Shown piece by piece: positions 24,580 through 36,841 of a stretch of DNA of 64,000 nucleotides; the first letter of the stretch is position 1; every line of letters begins with the position of its first letter. Origin of the DNA: Mercurialis annua (taxonomy: Eukaryota; Streptophyta; Magnoliopsida; Malpighiales; Euphorbiaceae); NCBI RefSeq assembly GCF_937616625.2, contig NC_065576.1:4652501-4716500 (forward strand), given 5' to 3'. The notes under the pieces were generated by a model. That model worked only from the letters and a program-made list of their open reading frames with translations. It ran no database searches and had not been told where the DNA came from. Made by a program: the position numbers and the translations under genes.

Positions 24580-24771
24580 CTGTAATTTAAGGAGGAAAGA
24601 TTAGTAATTTACAGAGTTTAATATCCACAAACAAACATCAAATGGAGAGTAACATCACGCCCACTACATAGATTATCACAAACAATTGCAAATAAAAAAA
24701 AAGGCAACAGGAAGGAGGACAATTTCAAAAGATGCAAAGAAGATCGACATTTCTCACTTCTCAGTATCGAT

Positions 24772-27700
24772 TCAACGACGTCGTTCCGGGGTCCAATGTG
24801 GCAAAGATGGACTAAAATGCTTGGAGACAACTCTTGAATCCAACAGTTCCAAAATAGGAGTAAGGCTAACACATCTTGGTACTTTATACTGCCCAATTGA
24901 TGCCCCCCTTGAAATTGCGTAATCCATTAATTTTTCAAAAGTACCATTCCTCACTATTCTTATCTCCAATGGCCCAATTGAGTTGCCAGCAGCTCGCAAT
25001 TGTCTGTAAACCGAGTTAAATGACTCTTCCATTGCTAAACAGCACTGGCTCAATACTTCCTCAGTTGGCGAGTTAGCTAAATCTTTCACAAGCAATTCCC
25101 AGTATATCACATAATGACCTGGAATTAGTTTTGTTTCAATACAACTAGTGTACTCCTCCACAGAAGTATTGTATTCACCCAGCAATAATGAAGCAGTTTC
25201 GATGGCTTTCTGCAACTCAGATTCATCAGTTTTATCTAAATCGACACTTAGTAATACATTTTTTCTTTTCATGAATTTAAAATGTGGAGCTGCATTGTAG
25301 AAACCAGTGACCCGAAGTATATCTCCTACTCTGTATCGGTTTAAACAGGCGTAAGTAGTGATAACAAGCTCATATTCCTTACCAACTTCAACATCGGCAA
25401 GATCCACAAGACGTGGAGGAGAATCGCGAGAAAGAGCCGAAGAAGATGACTGTTCGTGCGGTAAGAATTCAAAGTAAGCCATGTTTGGCAATATTGTGTA
25501 AGAAACTTCGGATGGTTTCACCATTGGTTTAAGGTTAACACCAAAGAAGCATTCGGAAGACCCGTATGAGGTGCAAGCTATAGGCAAACCGTTACTATAA
25601 TATTCAAGAGTCGGTATATATTGAGCCATCGTGCCGGTAATGATAACATCTGGGTATATCATATTAGGCCAAATTCTTGCTATGATACCTTTCCAATTCT
25701 TATCTGAGCATTCTTTCGTAATGAACTCTGCCAGTTCTTTATTTGATTTCAAGATTTTTGCCATGCATTCTCTAATTGATGAGTCCGTAACTTTAGGGTT
25801 TAACGTACCAGTGCAAATATCATCTGCTAATTGCATCCAATTGAGTTGAAGAAACCGAATGGCTTGAAGAAACCCAGAAGCAAACATTGCTCCAGCTCGA
25901 AGAACTTCTTGGCGCATAATAAGGCCGCAAAGCATTTGAGCGTACATGCTTTGGAAAGCATCCGAGCAAAGAATGGCCTCGTTCGGGCTAGTGTTATCAT
26001 TGTTCGGATCAAATGGCCTGTTCTTGAAGTGCTCGCTTTTGTAGTAGCTTGTAAGTGCTGGACGAGCCAATAACCCTCCCTTTGTTTTTGTTTCTGACCT
26101 CACAAACAAGAAATACATACCCTTCCCTTTGTCCAAACCAGGCACATAGCTGCAGCAAGCAATTCTTATAAGTTATAAAGAAACAAAATTTAATACTATT
26201 GATTCCTTCATTTGATCAAACAAGGTTAAACTTTTCCATGGATCTTCTAGTTTCTATTTTTCTAAAAACTTCTCAAGTATATAGTGAATTTTTTTAAAGC
26301 TGTTGGTAATTTTTGTTAAGAATCACCGACTTACTTTTCTAATTCTCTACTATTCTAGAATTTTGTACTTCTAGATATAATAAATGCTAGAAAAGGTAAC
26401 TAGGAAACACCTAGAAATTACCTAACCGACTTAGAGGAGCCTATAAATATAAGGGTGTTGCCATATTTTGTACATATAAGAAAGCAATCAAAGAATAGTG
26501 AGTGGGTGTGTGTATTAACGTGTACAAGAGTGTGTGAGTGTGCATAGAAAGTGCAAGTCTTGTAAAAGTTATATTTAGTTCAATAAAAATATTTTCTTTT
26601 AATTAAGTCCTCCTAGTTCTAACAAGTGGTATCAGAGCAGGACGGTCAGGGACCGGTTCGAGAAAAGGTCGAGCAAACAATCCGGGATCGTGGTACGTTG
26701 AATCGCTGCAAGCACGCAGTCAGAGACCGTGAAGAGTATTGGTCAGGGACCAAGTAATTTGGTTAAGTGGAGAAAATAACCAAACAAATGGCGGATTTTT
26801 CAACATCGGTGAGTACCCTTGAAAAACTCAATGCTAGTAACTATAGCATATGGAGTACTCGTATGCAATTTTATTTGCTCGGTCAAGATCTCTGGGAGAT
26901 CGTCGGAGGGAGTGAAACGACACCCCCGACAAATCAAGATGACCTTAAAAGGTGGAAGGTCAGGGCCGGGAAAGCTCTATATGCTTTATCGATATCAGTG
27001 GAGGACGACTTGCTACAACATGTCAAGGATGCGAAAACGCCCAAAGAGGCGTGGGATACTCTTGCAGGAATATACACTCGGAAGAATGACGCCAAACTCC
27101 AACAACTCGAGAACGAGTTATTGTCGATAGCACAAAAAGATTTAACGGTGAGTCAATACTTTTCTAAAGTTAAATCTTTATGCCAAGAAATTTCAAAGTT
27201 GGATCCAGATAATAAAATCACGGAAACACGAATGAGAAGAATAATCACTCACGGGCTACGTCCAGAGTTCAATGCTCTCGTGACCGCAACCCGTGGTTGG
27301 TCAAAGGAACCAACTTTGAATGAATTAGAAAATGTGTTGGCAAATCAAGAGGAGTTAGACAAGCAAATGTCTAAAACCTCAATCAAAGAAGAGGAGAGAG
27401 CCCTCTTCAGTGGTAAAAATGGTAGGGATCCACAAGGTGTGAGATCTAACAACGGAAGAAGAACGCCAATACAAGAAAATTGGCGAAGACAACAAGGAAG
27501 GAGCTCGCAACAAGGGGGAGCTCAACTAGAAACCAACAATGATCGATGAGAGGAGACGAGACGACGTACAAATAATCAATGCTTCGTTTGTGGCAAACGA
27601 GGACATTATGCTCGTGATTGTTGGTATAGAAAAGTTGAAGGAAACATCGCATCCACACACCCACAGGTGGAAATTGACGAGGAGTTAGATTTTCAAGCAT

Positions 27701-30700
27701 CTGCCGCGGTGAGTGATAATATTGTCAATTATGAAAATGATTGGATTTTAGACTCCGGATGCTCCAATCATATGAGTGGAGACAAAGAAAAATTTCTAAG
27801 CATGTCGGAGTATAAGGGAGAACGAGTGGTAGTTACAGCTAACGACTCGAAGTTGCCTATCACTCACGTTGGCAAGACAATGGTAGTGCCCCGATATAAT
27901 TCTAAAGAAGTACCATTGGAAAACGTACTTCATGTACCCGGGATGAAGAAGAATCTAATATCAGTGTCGCAACTCACATCTTCGGGGAACTATGTGGTGT
28001 TCGGACCTAAAGATGTGAAAGTGTATCGAAACTTAAGATTACCAAGTAAACCATTGATGGAGGGACGAAGGCTAAATTCTGTCTACGTAATGTCTGCTCA
28101 AACGGCATACGCAGACAAGATGAGAAAAAATGAGACGGCTGACTTGTGGCATGCACGCCTAGGACACGTGAATTATCACAAGTTAAAGGTGATGATGCAA
28201 AAGTTTATACTCAGGGGACTTCCTCAACTAAATGTTCGAGAAGACACTGTATGTGCTGGCTGCCAGTTCGGGAAAGCGCATCAGCTACCATATGAGGATT
28301 CCGAGTATAGAGCGAAGGAGCCGCTCGAACTAGTCCATTCAGATGTATTTGGTCCGGTGAAGCATCCATCAATTAGTGGCTTTCGGTACATGATTACTTT
28401 GATCGATGATGTATCAAGGTACGTTTGGGTTTACTTTATGAAAGAAAAATCGGAGGCATTGCGAAAATTTATTGAGTTCAAGGAGACAGTAGAACAAGAA
28501 CTTGGTAAAAGAATACGGTGTTTGCGTACCGATAATGGGGGAGAATATACATCACGTGAGTTCTCAAAATATTTGCAAGATTGCAAGATAAGACGTCAGT
28601 TGACCTGTCCAAACACTCCACAACAAAATGGAGTGGCGGAAAGAAAGAATAGACATTTAGCGGAAACATGTAGAAGCATGTTACACGCGAAGAATGTTCC
28701 ACCCCGGTTTTGGGCAGAGTGTATGAAGACAGCTGCTCACGTGATCAACAGACTACCACAAGTGCCGATTGGATCTGTTTCACCCTATGAAAAGCTCAAG
28801 AATATAAAACCCACTGTAAGTCATTTTCGAGTTTTCGGATGCGTGTGCTATGTTTTCGTACCTGATCATTTGCGGAGCAAATTTGATAAGAAGGCGTTGA
28901 AGTGCTTATTTGTGGGGATGACAATGAAAGAAAAGGGTGGAGGTGTTGTGATCCAAATACAGGAAAATGCTATACATCAAGGAATGTCATATTCGATGAA
29001 ACTTCCTCGTGGTGGTCTTCTCAAGGAATAGTGCTTCCTGACTCCAAAGAGATTGAGGAGAGGTTACAAGAAAAGCCTCAAAAAAACAAGGTGATCGAGC
29101 AGAGTACTCGAGAAGTGGAGTTAAGAGAAGAAAATACAAGAAGTCAATCCCCAAGAAGGGCTAAATCTCCGTGGCGCACAGGAGTATATCGAAGGACACC
29201 TGAAGAAGAACGACCAAGCCAACTCGAGGATGATATTCAAGAAGAAATCCCAGTGGAACGTGAAGTACAACTTAGACGGAGCGAGAGACAAAGGAAACCG
29301 AATCCTAAATATGCGAATGTGGCACTAATCGAGAATGACAATATGAAAGAGCCTGCAATATTTGAAGAGACAGTCTCAAGCGAAAAATTAAAAATGAAAT
29401 ACGAGAAGACTGAAGATCAAGTTGGCGACATATTCACTGAGGGGCTAAAACGTGCAAAGTTTGAAGACTTTAAAAAGCGACTTGGTATGGTAAGCAAAGA
29501 AGAGTTTAAAGAAAGTAGTCGTTGAGGGGGAGTGTTAAGAATCACCGACTTACTTTTCTAATTCTCTACTATTCTAGAATTTTGTACTTCTAGATATAAT
29601 AAATGCTAGAAAAGGTAACTAGGAAACACCTAGAAATTACCTAACCGACTTAGAGGAGCCTATAAATATAAGGGTGTTGCCATATTTTGTACATATAAGA
29701 AAGCAATCAAAGAATAGTGAGTGGGTGTGTGTATTAACGTGTACAAGAGTGTGTGAGTGTGCATAGAAAGTGCAAGTCTTGTAAAAGTTATTTTTAGTTC
29801 AATAAAAATATTTTCTTTTAATTAAGTTCTCCTAGTTCTAACAATTTTTTGAACTAATACCTGCTATTAAAAACTCTATTTTTTAGGGTTAAAGATTCTG
29901 AGGGTCACTCAACTTTCGCCAGGTTGCAAAATGGTCACTCAATTTCAAAACGTTACAAAATGGTTACTATACAATTAAAAAACGACTTCCGACGGTTTCT
30001 AAATATATTCCGACCATTTTTTTCTTACATGGCAGCCGGAGTTCGATTCACTCTTGCACCTTTTTGGCATGTCATACTATAATTTTATAATTTGCCCCGT
30101 CAATTCGACACATCATCTTCTACTTCATTCAAAAAAAATAAACCTTACTACCTCATTTTCTCCATCTTGCAGCCGCCACCACCTCTACCTTCACCTCCAA
30201 GTGCCGCCACCACCTCCTGCCTTCAGACCAACACCACCTCCTGCCTTCAGACCGACACCACCTCTACCTTCACCTCTAAGCGCCGCCACCATCTCTAGCC
30301 TTCAGACCACCACCACCTCCAGCCTTCAGACCACCACCACCTCCTGCCTTGAAACAAACGACGAAGAGAGGCTCTTTGTCTGGAGACGAATCCAAACGAA
30401 GAGAGAGATCTCTTCGTCTGATTTAAAATAGACGAAGAGATCTATCTTCTTCTGATTCAAACCCACACAAAAAGAGCGATCTCTCTTCATCTGGGTTTGA
30501 ACCAGACGAAGAGTCTCTCTTCTTCTGATTCAAACCAGACGAAGAGAGTTTGTCTTGGACGGAGAGCGACTGCTAGGGCGACGCCGGGAAGGGTGCGCTG
30601 ATGATGGGTGTAGGTGGTAGGAGATTAGGTTAATTTATTTTCCATTTTCGGTGTTTAATTCGAAAATAATGGAGGAAGGAGATGATGACATGGCAAAAGA

Positions 30701-32284
30701 AGAAGGGTGATTAGGACTCCGGTGCCACATAGGAAAAAATCTGGCCGGAATTAATTTAGGAACCGCCGAAGGTCGTTTTTTTATTGTACAGTTATCATTT
30801 TGTAACGTTTTAAAATTGGATGACCATTTTGCAACTTGGTGAAAGTTGAGCGACCCTCAGAATCTTTAACCCATTTTTTTGAGCTTTTTGTCCACAGCCA
30901 TAGATGTTTTAATAACAGATCTAGTGTCTTAAAAAACTCTAACCTTTTAACTCATTTAATATTCTACTTGACGTTAAAAATTGATCAATTTTATCTTATT
31001 TTGTATTTTATCGTTTCAATTGTCCCTCATTTTTTTTATTTTTTCTCAATTTTTTTATTTAAATGATAAAAGCATTCAATTAATTAAATTTAAATATAAA
31101 ATTCAATTTATTTTCATTTAAAAAAATACAAATAAATCCTTTATTTTTAAAAACCTACTACAAACCATAATCAAATTAAAATTAATTTAAATTTTTAATT
31201 AATTTAATTAAATATAAATAAATGTTAGACACATACAATTAATATATGCTAGACATGGACAAAAATACTGTAAATTATGTAAACTTATCTTATTTATATT
31301 ATAGTAATTACAATTAAATAATTTTTTAAATTAATTATTAATTTATCAAAAAATTTGAATAAAAATAATATTAAATTAAACATTGTTTTTTTATGAAAAT
31401 ATTAATAATTTTATTAAATAAAATATTAATTTATTTTTAATAGAAAAGTAATTAAACCCTTTAAATTCATTTTAATATAAAAAAACAAGGACAAATATTT
31501 TTTAAAAACTGAACCAAACATACTCATATGTTGCACATGAACAAAAATATTACTAAAAGAATACAAAACGCTACAAAAATAACACGATAGCAAAAACAAC
31601 GAAAAGACATTTTCTATAAGAACAAAATTTAAATATATAATATAAAGTGTTCATTTTCACAAACCAAAGGCGAAAACGTAGAATTAAATAAATTTCCTTG
31701 AACATAGGAAAAAATTCATAATGTTCTACTTACAGATTCATGATGGGCATGAGAAAACTGCGGAATAACGCGCGACGGTCCAAGTCTCCATGGATTATAG
31801 GGATCAACTTTGTCTCACCAGCAGAAGTTCCAGAGCTATAAGAAAGCAACAATTAATTAATTTAACTATATATTTCATATCTTTTCAAGAAATCAAATTC
31901 TTATTCTTACACTTGAAACAACAAAAGTCATAAATAATCGAACAAAATTCAAGAAACAAAATTATTAATGAGATACCTAGTGAGAATCTCCGTAATCGGG
32001 TGTGGAGAGAAGATGTTAGAGCGGTCACCATTAGCAATACGTTGAATATCAGGTTTAAGATCTTCATAAGCAACAACCGGAACTTTGGATTTAAAACTTT
32101 CACGATCAGTTGCTCCATTCAGATTGAATCTTTTAAAATATTCAGTTTCTGAATTACTGCTGAGAATTTCAGCAAGAAGCTTTTCTTGAACTGAATCCAC
32201 ATTTCTTGTCAATTCTTCAAGAAGTTGAAGAGCTTTTGCATCTTTTTCACATGCAGGTGGACCAAGTGGAGAATCCACCGCCAT
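24772..32284 (-). CDS. GH3: GH3 acyl-acid amido synthetase, GH3-A
   Basis: Predicted 595 aa, like group II GH3 enzymes that conjugate indole-3-acetic acid to amino acids in the cytosol through an acyl-adenylate. Exons: 32284-31977, 31835-31734, 26149-24772 (308, 102, 1378 nt; all GT-AG; frame kept). Motifs: SSGTSAGE near residue 103, YGSSE near 332, [14 protein letters not shown] near 409, C-terminal PHWTPERRR. Intron 2 is 5584 bp because it holds a copia element (26314-29843) and a MITE (29887-30872); the matching introns in GH3-B and GH3-C are under 300 bp. This copy is the most diverged of the three: four codons shorter near the N-terminus, AGETK instead of AGERK after the nucleotide-binding motif, and many private substitutions in exon 3. 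The coding frame is open. Auxin preference is inferred from the family; expression across the long intron is uncertain. Confidence 0.9.
26314..26624 (+). repeat. 5' LTR of the copia element
   Basis: 311 bp. It contains TATA-like tataaatata (about 26442-26451) and ends ttctaaca. Differs from the 3' LTR at two positions. Confidence 0.95.
26788..29525 (+). pseudogene. copia gag-pol remnant (gag, protease, integrase; no RT)
   Basis: One long frame from the ATG at 26788. Gag carries the UBN2-type capsid region. An in-frame TGA at 27547-27549 (probably from CGA) follows. The CCHC knuckle [14 protein letters not shown] is at 27580-27621. The protease motif DSGCSNHM is near 27751. Integrase has an HHCC zinc module (CAGCQFGK) and the D-D-E residues in [15 protein letters not shown] and NGVAERKN. 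A 1-nt loss near 28917 shifts the frame before [12 protein letters not shown]. After the [13 protein letters not shown] linker, the frame jumps to [14 protein letters not shown], the end of RNase H, so RT and most of RNase H are deleted. It could not move without help from another element. Confidence 0.93.
29533..29843 (+). repeat. 3' LTR of the copia element
   Basis: 311 bp, almost identical to the 5' LTR. Preceded by the polypurine tract at 29525-29532. Confidence 0.95.
29887..30872. mobile_element. MULE-type element with repeat-built core, in GH3-A intron 2
   Basis: Inverted arms of about 120 bp starting GGTTAAAGATTCTGAGGGTC. Flanks attttttag and attttttg-like sequence (29878-29886, 30873-30881) match at 8 of 9 positions. 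The core has a Pro/Thr-codon-like minisatellite (ccaccacctcctgccttcagac units, 30170-30340) and then direct and inverted copies of 'agacgaagag/ctcttcgtct' (30355-30550). ORFs here reflect the repeats. Confidence 0.85.
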
Positions 32285-32348
32285 TGTTAGTATGTTATAT
32301 TGATATTAATATATAGATGACCAGTGAATCAAGTGAAGAGTGTGTGTG

Positions 32349-32358
32349 TATATATATA
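32349..32358 (-). promoter_or_regulatory. Likely TATA box of GH3-A
   Basis: A TATATATATA run about 65 bp upstream of the ATG, embedded in a core promoter (tgcacttatatata / gtgtgt) that is conserved in GH3-B (36604-36613) and GH3-C (44567-44574). Confidence 0.6.
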
Positions 32359-32633
32359 AGTGCAAAAATATTGTAAATATTTAAATAGACTTAGTCTATC
32401 ACATTATCCGTAGACTAAACTAATCATATTATAACACGTTATGTTTAAAGTTTATTATTTTTATGATATTTTATCAAATTATGTCTATTTTTGAGATTTA
32501 TTTTTATTATTTTTTATACAATAAATGACTATTTTATACAATTAATTTTTTAATTTCAATTTAGAGAGGGTTATTTGGATTTAGAAGGAGAATTATGTGA
32601 TACATAAGTTTAAATTGAAGATTGGATATATTT

Positions 32634-32897
32634 GGAGTACAATTTGGTTTTTTAGCGTTAAGGAGATTTGAAAAGCGAGAAATAAAAGAATTTTTAGGGA
32701 CGAGGAGACAAATTATTTAGATTTGATTTTTGTTTGCATTAACAAAGGAGTGATTCATTATAAGTTTCATAATCCTATCTTTAGTTATAACGGGAATGAT
32801 GTTTTTAGATCATTAGACTTCTTTTTTTCGCGCTAGTGTTTTTTATTTGCCTACCACTTTTTGTGGTTGAACTAATATAATTATCATTATCAAAGAA
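32634..32897 (+). mobile_element. 5'-truncated LINE in the GH3-A promoter
   Basis: Flanked by a perfect 16-bp repeat, aagattggatatattt (32618-32633, 32898-32913). The translated start resembles the C-terminal end of plant L1 ORF2 (RNQRIFRDEE), followed by a stop and a 3' tail. It sits 350-614 bp upstream of the GH3-A ATG and carries a gagaca hexamer (32705-32710), which reads TGTCTC on the gene strand. Confidence 0.8.
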
Positions 32898-32913
32898 AGA
32901 TTGGATATATTTT

Positions 32914-33917
32914 TTTTAATTTATAATTTTGATAGAGAATAACGTTCAGAGATATTTTTAAAAAATAATAAAATTCTGTTTATAAAAATATTTTGACCTA
33001 TGTGATTAACTCAAGAATGATAATTATCTTTCTATACGATTACTTTAAAAATAATATTTATCTTCAAATAAAATAATTTAACAGGTTTTCGTTTTTTTTT
33101 CCACAAACTCTGTCGGCAGCTCATGATTGCAGTGATCTTCTCACCAACTAAATATGCATCCCTGTTCTGTCCTGATCTGTACAAATTAAGTTGCGTATGG
33201 AGTAACTTTAATCTATATATCTATAAAGTTGAACCCATAAATGAACTGTGATTTTGTTTTTCTTTTATACCCTTAAAAAGTTTACAAATTCAGAAGAGTA
33301 TAGCTTATTCTTCATACCCTTAATAGAAAGTTTAATAATTTTTTGTCCCACATATTTATTAATTTTTCGATTCCTTTTATGTCCCTCTTAATTCTTCTTA
33401 TTAAATGCAAATTGCATTGCCTCTGTTGGAAAAGAAACAACCACTACATACTAGCCACGAAATTTTTACATTTTTAAATTAAATTGTATTATTGTTTTTG
33501 ATAATTTGCATTATTTTATTATGAGTTCTTTTTAAAATTTAATATTTTGACTTTCGTCGATTTCGTTAGAAAATCAAACGACAGGGTCTGCTATTTATAT
33601 TTTACTTAACGTTTTAGTCCTTTCATTTTTTTTTTTAATGTTATTCAACTAAGTCAAAAAATTTACTAAAACAAATTAAACTTCATTTTATGTTTGACAC
33701 AAATATAAATAAATATTATATTTATATAATATTTAATTGTTTAATAATTTTAATTTAATTTTTTGTTTCTACATTTAAATTGTTTTAATTTTGATTTTTT
33801 GATTTTTTTATACTTCATTTAATTTTTTGAGATAAAATATCAAGAATTATTTTTTCCAATATATTAAAATATTAACAAATATTAAAAAATTAATTGAAGT
33901 TATTAAGTTATTAAATT

Positions 33918-33957
<40 letters not shown>

Positions 33958-34098
33958 TTAAAAATATAAATTTTAAGAACCAAGCTGAATTTTAATTTTT
34001 TTTAATTAAATCCTTTTACTTGGTTGACTATCACAAAAACTAAACAAAAAAGTTAAAAAATTAACAAATATAAAAATGAAAGATTTTATCATACGGAA

Positions 34099-34154
<56 letters not shown>

Positions 34155-34312
34155 GATTTCATAAACAAACAAACAACAAATGGAGAGTTACATCACGCCC
34201 AATACATAGATTATCACAAATAATTGCAAATAAAGAAAAAAAAGGCAACAAAAAGGAAGACAATTTTAAAAGCTGCAAAGAAGATGGTCATTTCTCACTT
34301 CTCAGTATCGAT
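32914..34312. other. Intergenic between GH3-A and GH3-B, no gene
   Basis: Very AT-rich. Holds a possible Helitron 5' end at 33212 (TCTATATATCTATAAAG), a TGTCGG hexamer at 33111-33116 and an (AT)n run at 34111-34150. The last 150 bp is the GH3-B 3' flank, shared with the flanks of GH3-A and GH3-C ('aacaaatggagagt'). Confidence 0.6.
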
Positions 34313-36507
34313 TCAACGACGTCGTTCCGGGGTCCAATGTGGCAAAGATGGACTAAAATGCTTAGAGACAATTCTTGAATCCAACAGTTCCAAAATAGGA
34401 GTAAGGCTAACACATCTTGGTACTTTATACTGCCCAATTGATGCCCCCCTTGAAATTGCATAATCCATCAATTTTTCAAACGTACCATTTTTCACTACCC
34501 TTATCTCCAATGGCCCTATTGAGTTATCAGCAACTCGCCCTTGTCTGTAAACCGAGTTAAGCGATTCTTCCATGGCTAAACAACACTGACTCAGCACTTC
34601 GTCAGTCGGCGAGTTAGCTGAATCTTTCACAAGCAGTTCCCAATATATCACATAATGACCAGGAATTGTCTTTGTATCGGCATAACTAGTGTATTCCTCC
34701 ACAGTAGTACTGTATTCACTTAACAACAAAGAACCATTTTCAATGGCTTTCTGTAATTCAGATTCATCAGTCTTGTCAGAATCAATGCTCAATAATACAT
34801 TACTCCTTTTTATGAATTTAAATTGTGGAGCTGCGTTGTAGAAACCAGTGACTCGAAGTATATCTCCGACTCTATACCGGTTTAAACCTGAGTAAGTAGT
34901 GATAATAACCTCATATTCCTTACCAACTTCAACATCCGCAAGATCCACAAGATGTGGAGGAGAATCGCGAGAAAGAGCCGAAGAAGACGAGTGTTCGTGC
35001 GGTAAGAATTCAAAGTAAGCCATGTTTGGCATTATTGTGTAAGAAACTTCGGATGGTGGCACCATTGGTTTAAGGTTAACACCGAAGAGGCATTCAGAAG
35101 AGCCATATATGGGGCAAACTATAGGCAAACCGTTAGAGTAATATTCAAGAGTTGGTATATACTGAGCCATGGCCCCGGTTACAATAGCATCTAAATACTT
35201 TGTATTAGGCCAAATTCTAGTTATGATACCTTCCCAACTCTCATGTGAGCATTCTTTTGTAATAAACTCGGCAAGTTCTTGATTTGGGTTCAAGATTTTG
35301 GCCATGCATTCTCTAATTGACGAGTCTGTAATTTTTGGGTTTAAGGTACCAGTGGAAATATCTTGAGCTAATTGCTTCCAATTGAGTTGAAGAAACCGAA
35401 TTGCTCTAAGAAGCCCAGAAGCGAAAACTGCACCAACCCGAAGAACTTCTTTGCGCATAATAAGGCCGCAAAGCATTTGAGTGTACATGCTTTGGAAAAT
35501 ATCCGAGCAGAAAATGGCGTCGTTCGGGCTAGTGTAAACATCGTACGGATCAAATGGCCTATTCTTGAAGTGCTTGCTTTTGTAGTAGCTTGTGAGTGCC
35601 GGACGGGCCAAAAGGCCTCCTGGTGTTTTTGTTTCTGCCTTCACAAACAAGAAATAAAGACCCTTTCCTTTGTCCAAACCAGGCACATAGCTGCAGCAAG
35701 CAATTCAAAAAAGTTGTAAAACAAAGAATTTTCAACTTTTGATCATTTTAATGAGTGTTTATCTCATTATATATATGTCACATCATATTATATTTACAAC
35801 AAGTTAATAAACATTTGCAATAGCAAATTTTTTAATTATTACCTATTCTTTTAATCATTAAAAATTTCATATGACTAAACATTACTGTTTTCATTTTAAA
35901 TTGATCAAAAAAATGGCAGCGTATGCTAGTTTTAAATCTCATGTTATACTGGTAATATGCTAGTTACTTACAGATTCATGATAGGCATGAGAAGACTGCA
36001 AAATAGTGCACGACGATCTAGCTCTTCATGTATTATTGGCATCAACTTTCTCTCACCAGCAGAAGTTCCAGAGCTATAAGAAAGCAGCAATTAAAGAATT
36101 CAAATTCTTATTTTTTCGTCGAAACAAGAAAAGTCGATTATAATCGAAGAAAAATCAAGAAAGAAAATTACGGATTATAAATTATACCTAGTGAGGAACT
36201 CGGAAACCGGTTGTGAAGAGAAGATGTTAGAGCGGTCACCATTAGCAATACGTTGAATATCATGTTGAAGATCTTCATAAGAAACAACAGGAACTTTGGA
36301 TTTAAAACTAGCACGATCAGTTGCTCCATTTAGATTGAATCGTTTTAGATATTCAGTTTCGGAATTTCGGCTGAGAATCTCAGCTAGTAGCTTTTCTTGA
36401 ACTGAGTTTACATTTTTTGTCATTTCTTCTATTAATTGAATAGCTTTTGCATCTTTTTCGCATGCAGGTGGACCAAGTGGAGATGAAAGACCAAAATCAA
36501 CGGACAT
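34313..36507 (-). CDS. GH3: GH3 acyl-acid amido synthetase, GH3-B
   Basis: Predicted 599 aa, central gene of the array. Exons: 36507-36188, 36073-35972, 35690-34313 (320, 102, 1378 nt), all GT-AG with frame kept. Motifs of the adenylating fold: [10 protein letters not shown] from residue 107, YGSSE near 336, [14 protein letters not shown] near 413, and C-terminal [13 protein letters not shown]. Length and three-exon layout match group II GH3 enzymes (IAA-amido synthetases, which lower free auxin by forming Asp/Glu and other conjugates). It is closer to GH3-C than to GH3-A. One change worth noting is [11 protein letters not shown], where GH3-C has [11 protein letters not shown]. The ATG at 36505-36507 is the first in a conserved N-terminus. 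I saw no TGTCTC element between the TATA box and about 1 kb upstream. Auxin preference is inferred from family resemblance. Confidence 0.93.
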
Positions 36508-36603
36508 TGTTATTGTATTATGGATGTTGTAAGAGAAACTAATTTATGTGTTTTTTCTATGATGACAGATATAGATAAGTGAATGAAGCGAAGAGGTGGT
36601 ATG

Positions 36604-36613
36604 TATATATATA
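36604..36613 (-). promoter_or_regulatory. Likely TATA box of GH3-B
   Basis: TATATATATA about 97 bp upstream of the ATG, in the same context (caccta before it on the gene strand) as in GH3-C. Confidence 0.6.
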
Positions 36614-36841
36614 GGTGTAAAAATATATTCCTTCCATTTTAATAATGTTGTCCACTTTTATAATTTTTTTTATCTCAACACTGTTATCCACTTCTAGTTA
36701 TTAATAGTTTTAAAATATTTATCATGATATTATTTCTATTTAAAATTCACTCATCGACTATGTATTATTAAATATTTATTGTTTTATTTATTAAATAAAA
36801 TTATAATAAAACAAACTGATTTAAATTTATAAATATTTATA

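Larger units (their letters stand above)
26314..29843 (+). mobile_element. Ty1/copia retrotransposon in intron 2 of GH3-A, RT deleted
   Basis: A 3530-bp element, antisense to GH3-A. LTRs are 26314-26624 and 29533-29843 (311 bp each, TG...CA), with two differences seen by eye. A perfect 5-bp target duplication, atttt, lies at 26309-26313 and 29844-29848. The primer-binding site tggtatcagagc follows the 5' LTR (26627-26638), matching initiator methionine tRNA as in most plant copia. A purine tract (gaggggga) precedes the 3' LTR. The body is about 1.3 kb shorter than a usual copia because reverse transcriptase and most of RNase H are missing. Confidence 0.97.

Noticed and set aside
25831..26073. 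ORFs antisense to GH3 exon 3, seen in all three copies
   Set aside because: They are shadows of a conserved coding exon and follow its conservation.
29887..30872. Proline-rich 125-aa ORF in GH3-A intron 2
   Set aside because: It is the cca/cct minisatellite of a MITE core; the frame is not conserved outside the repeat.
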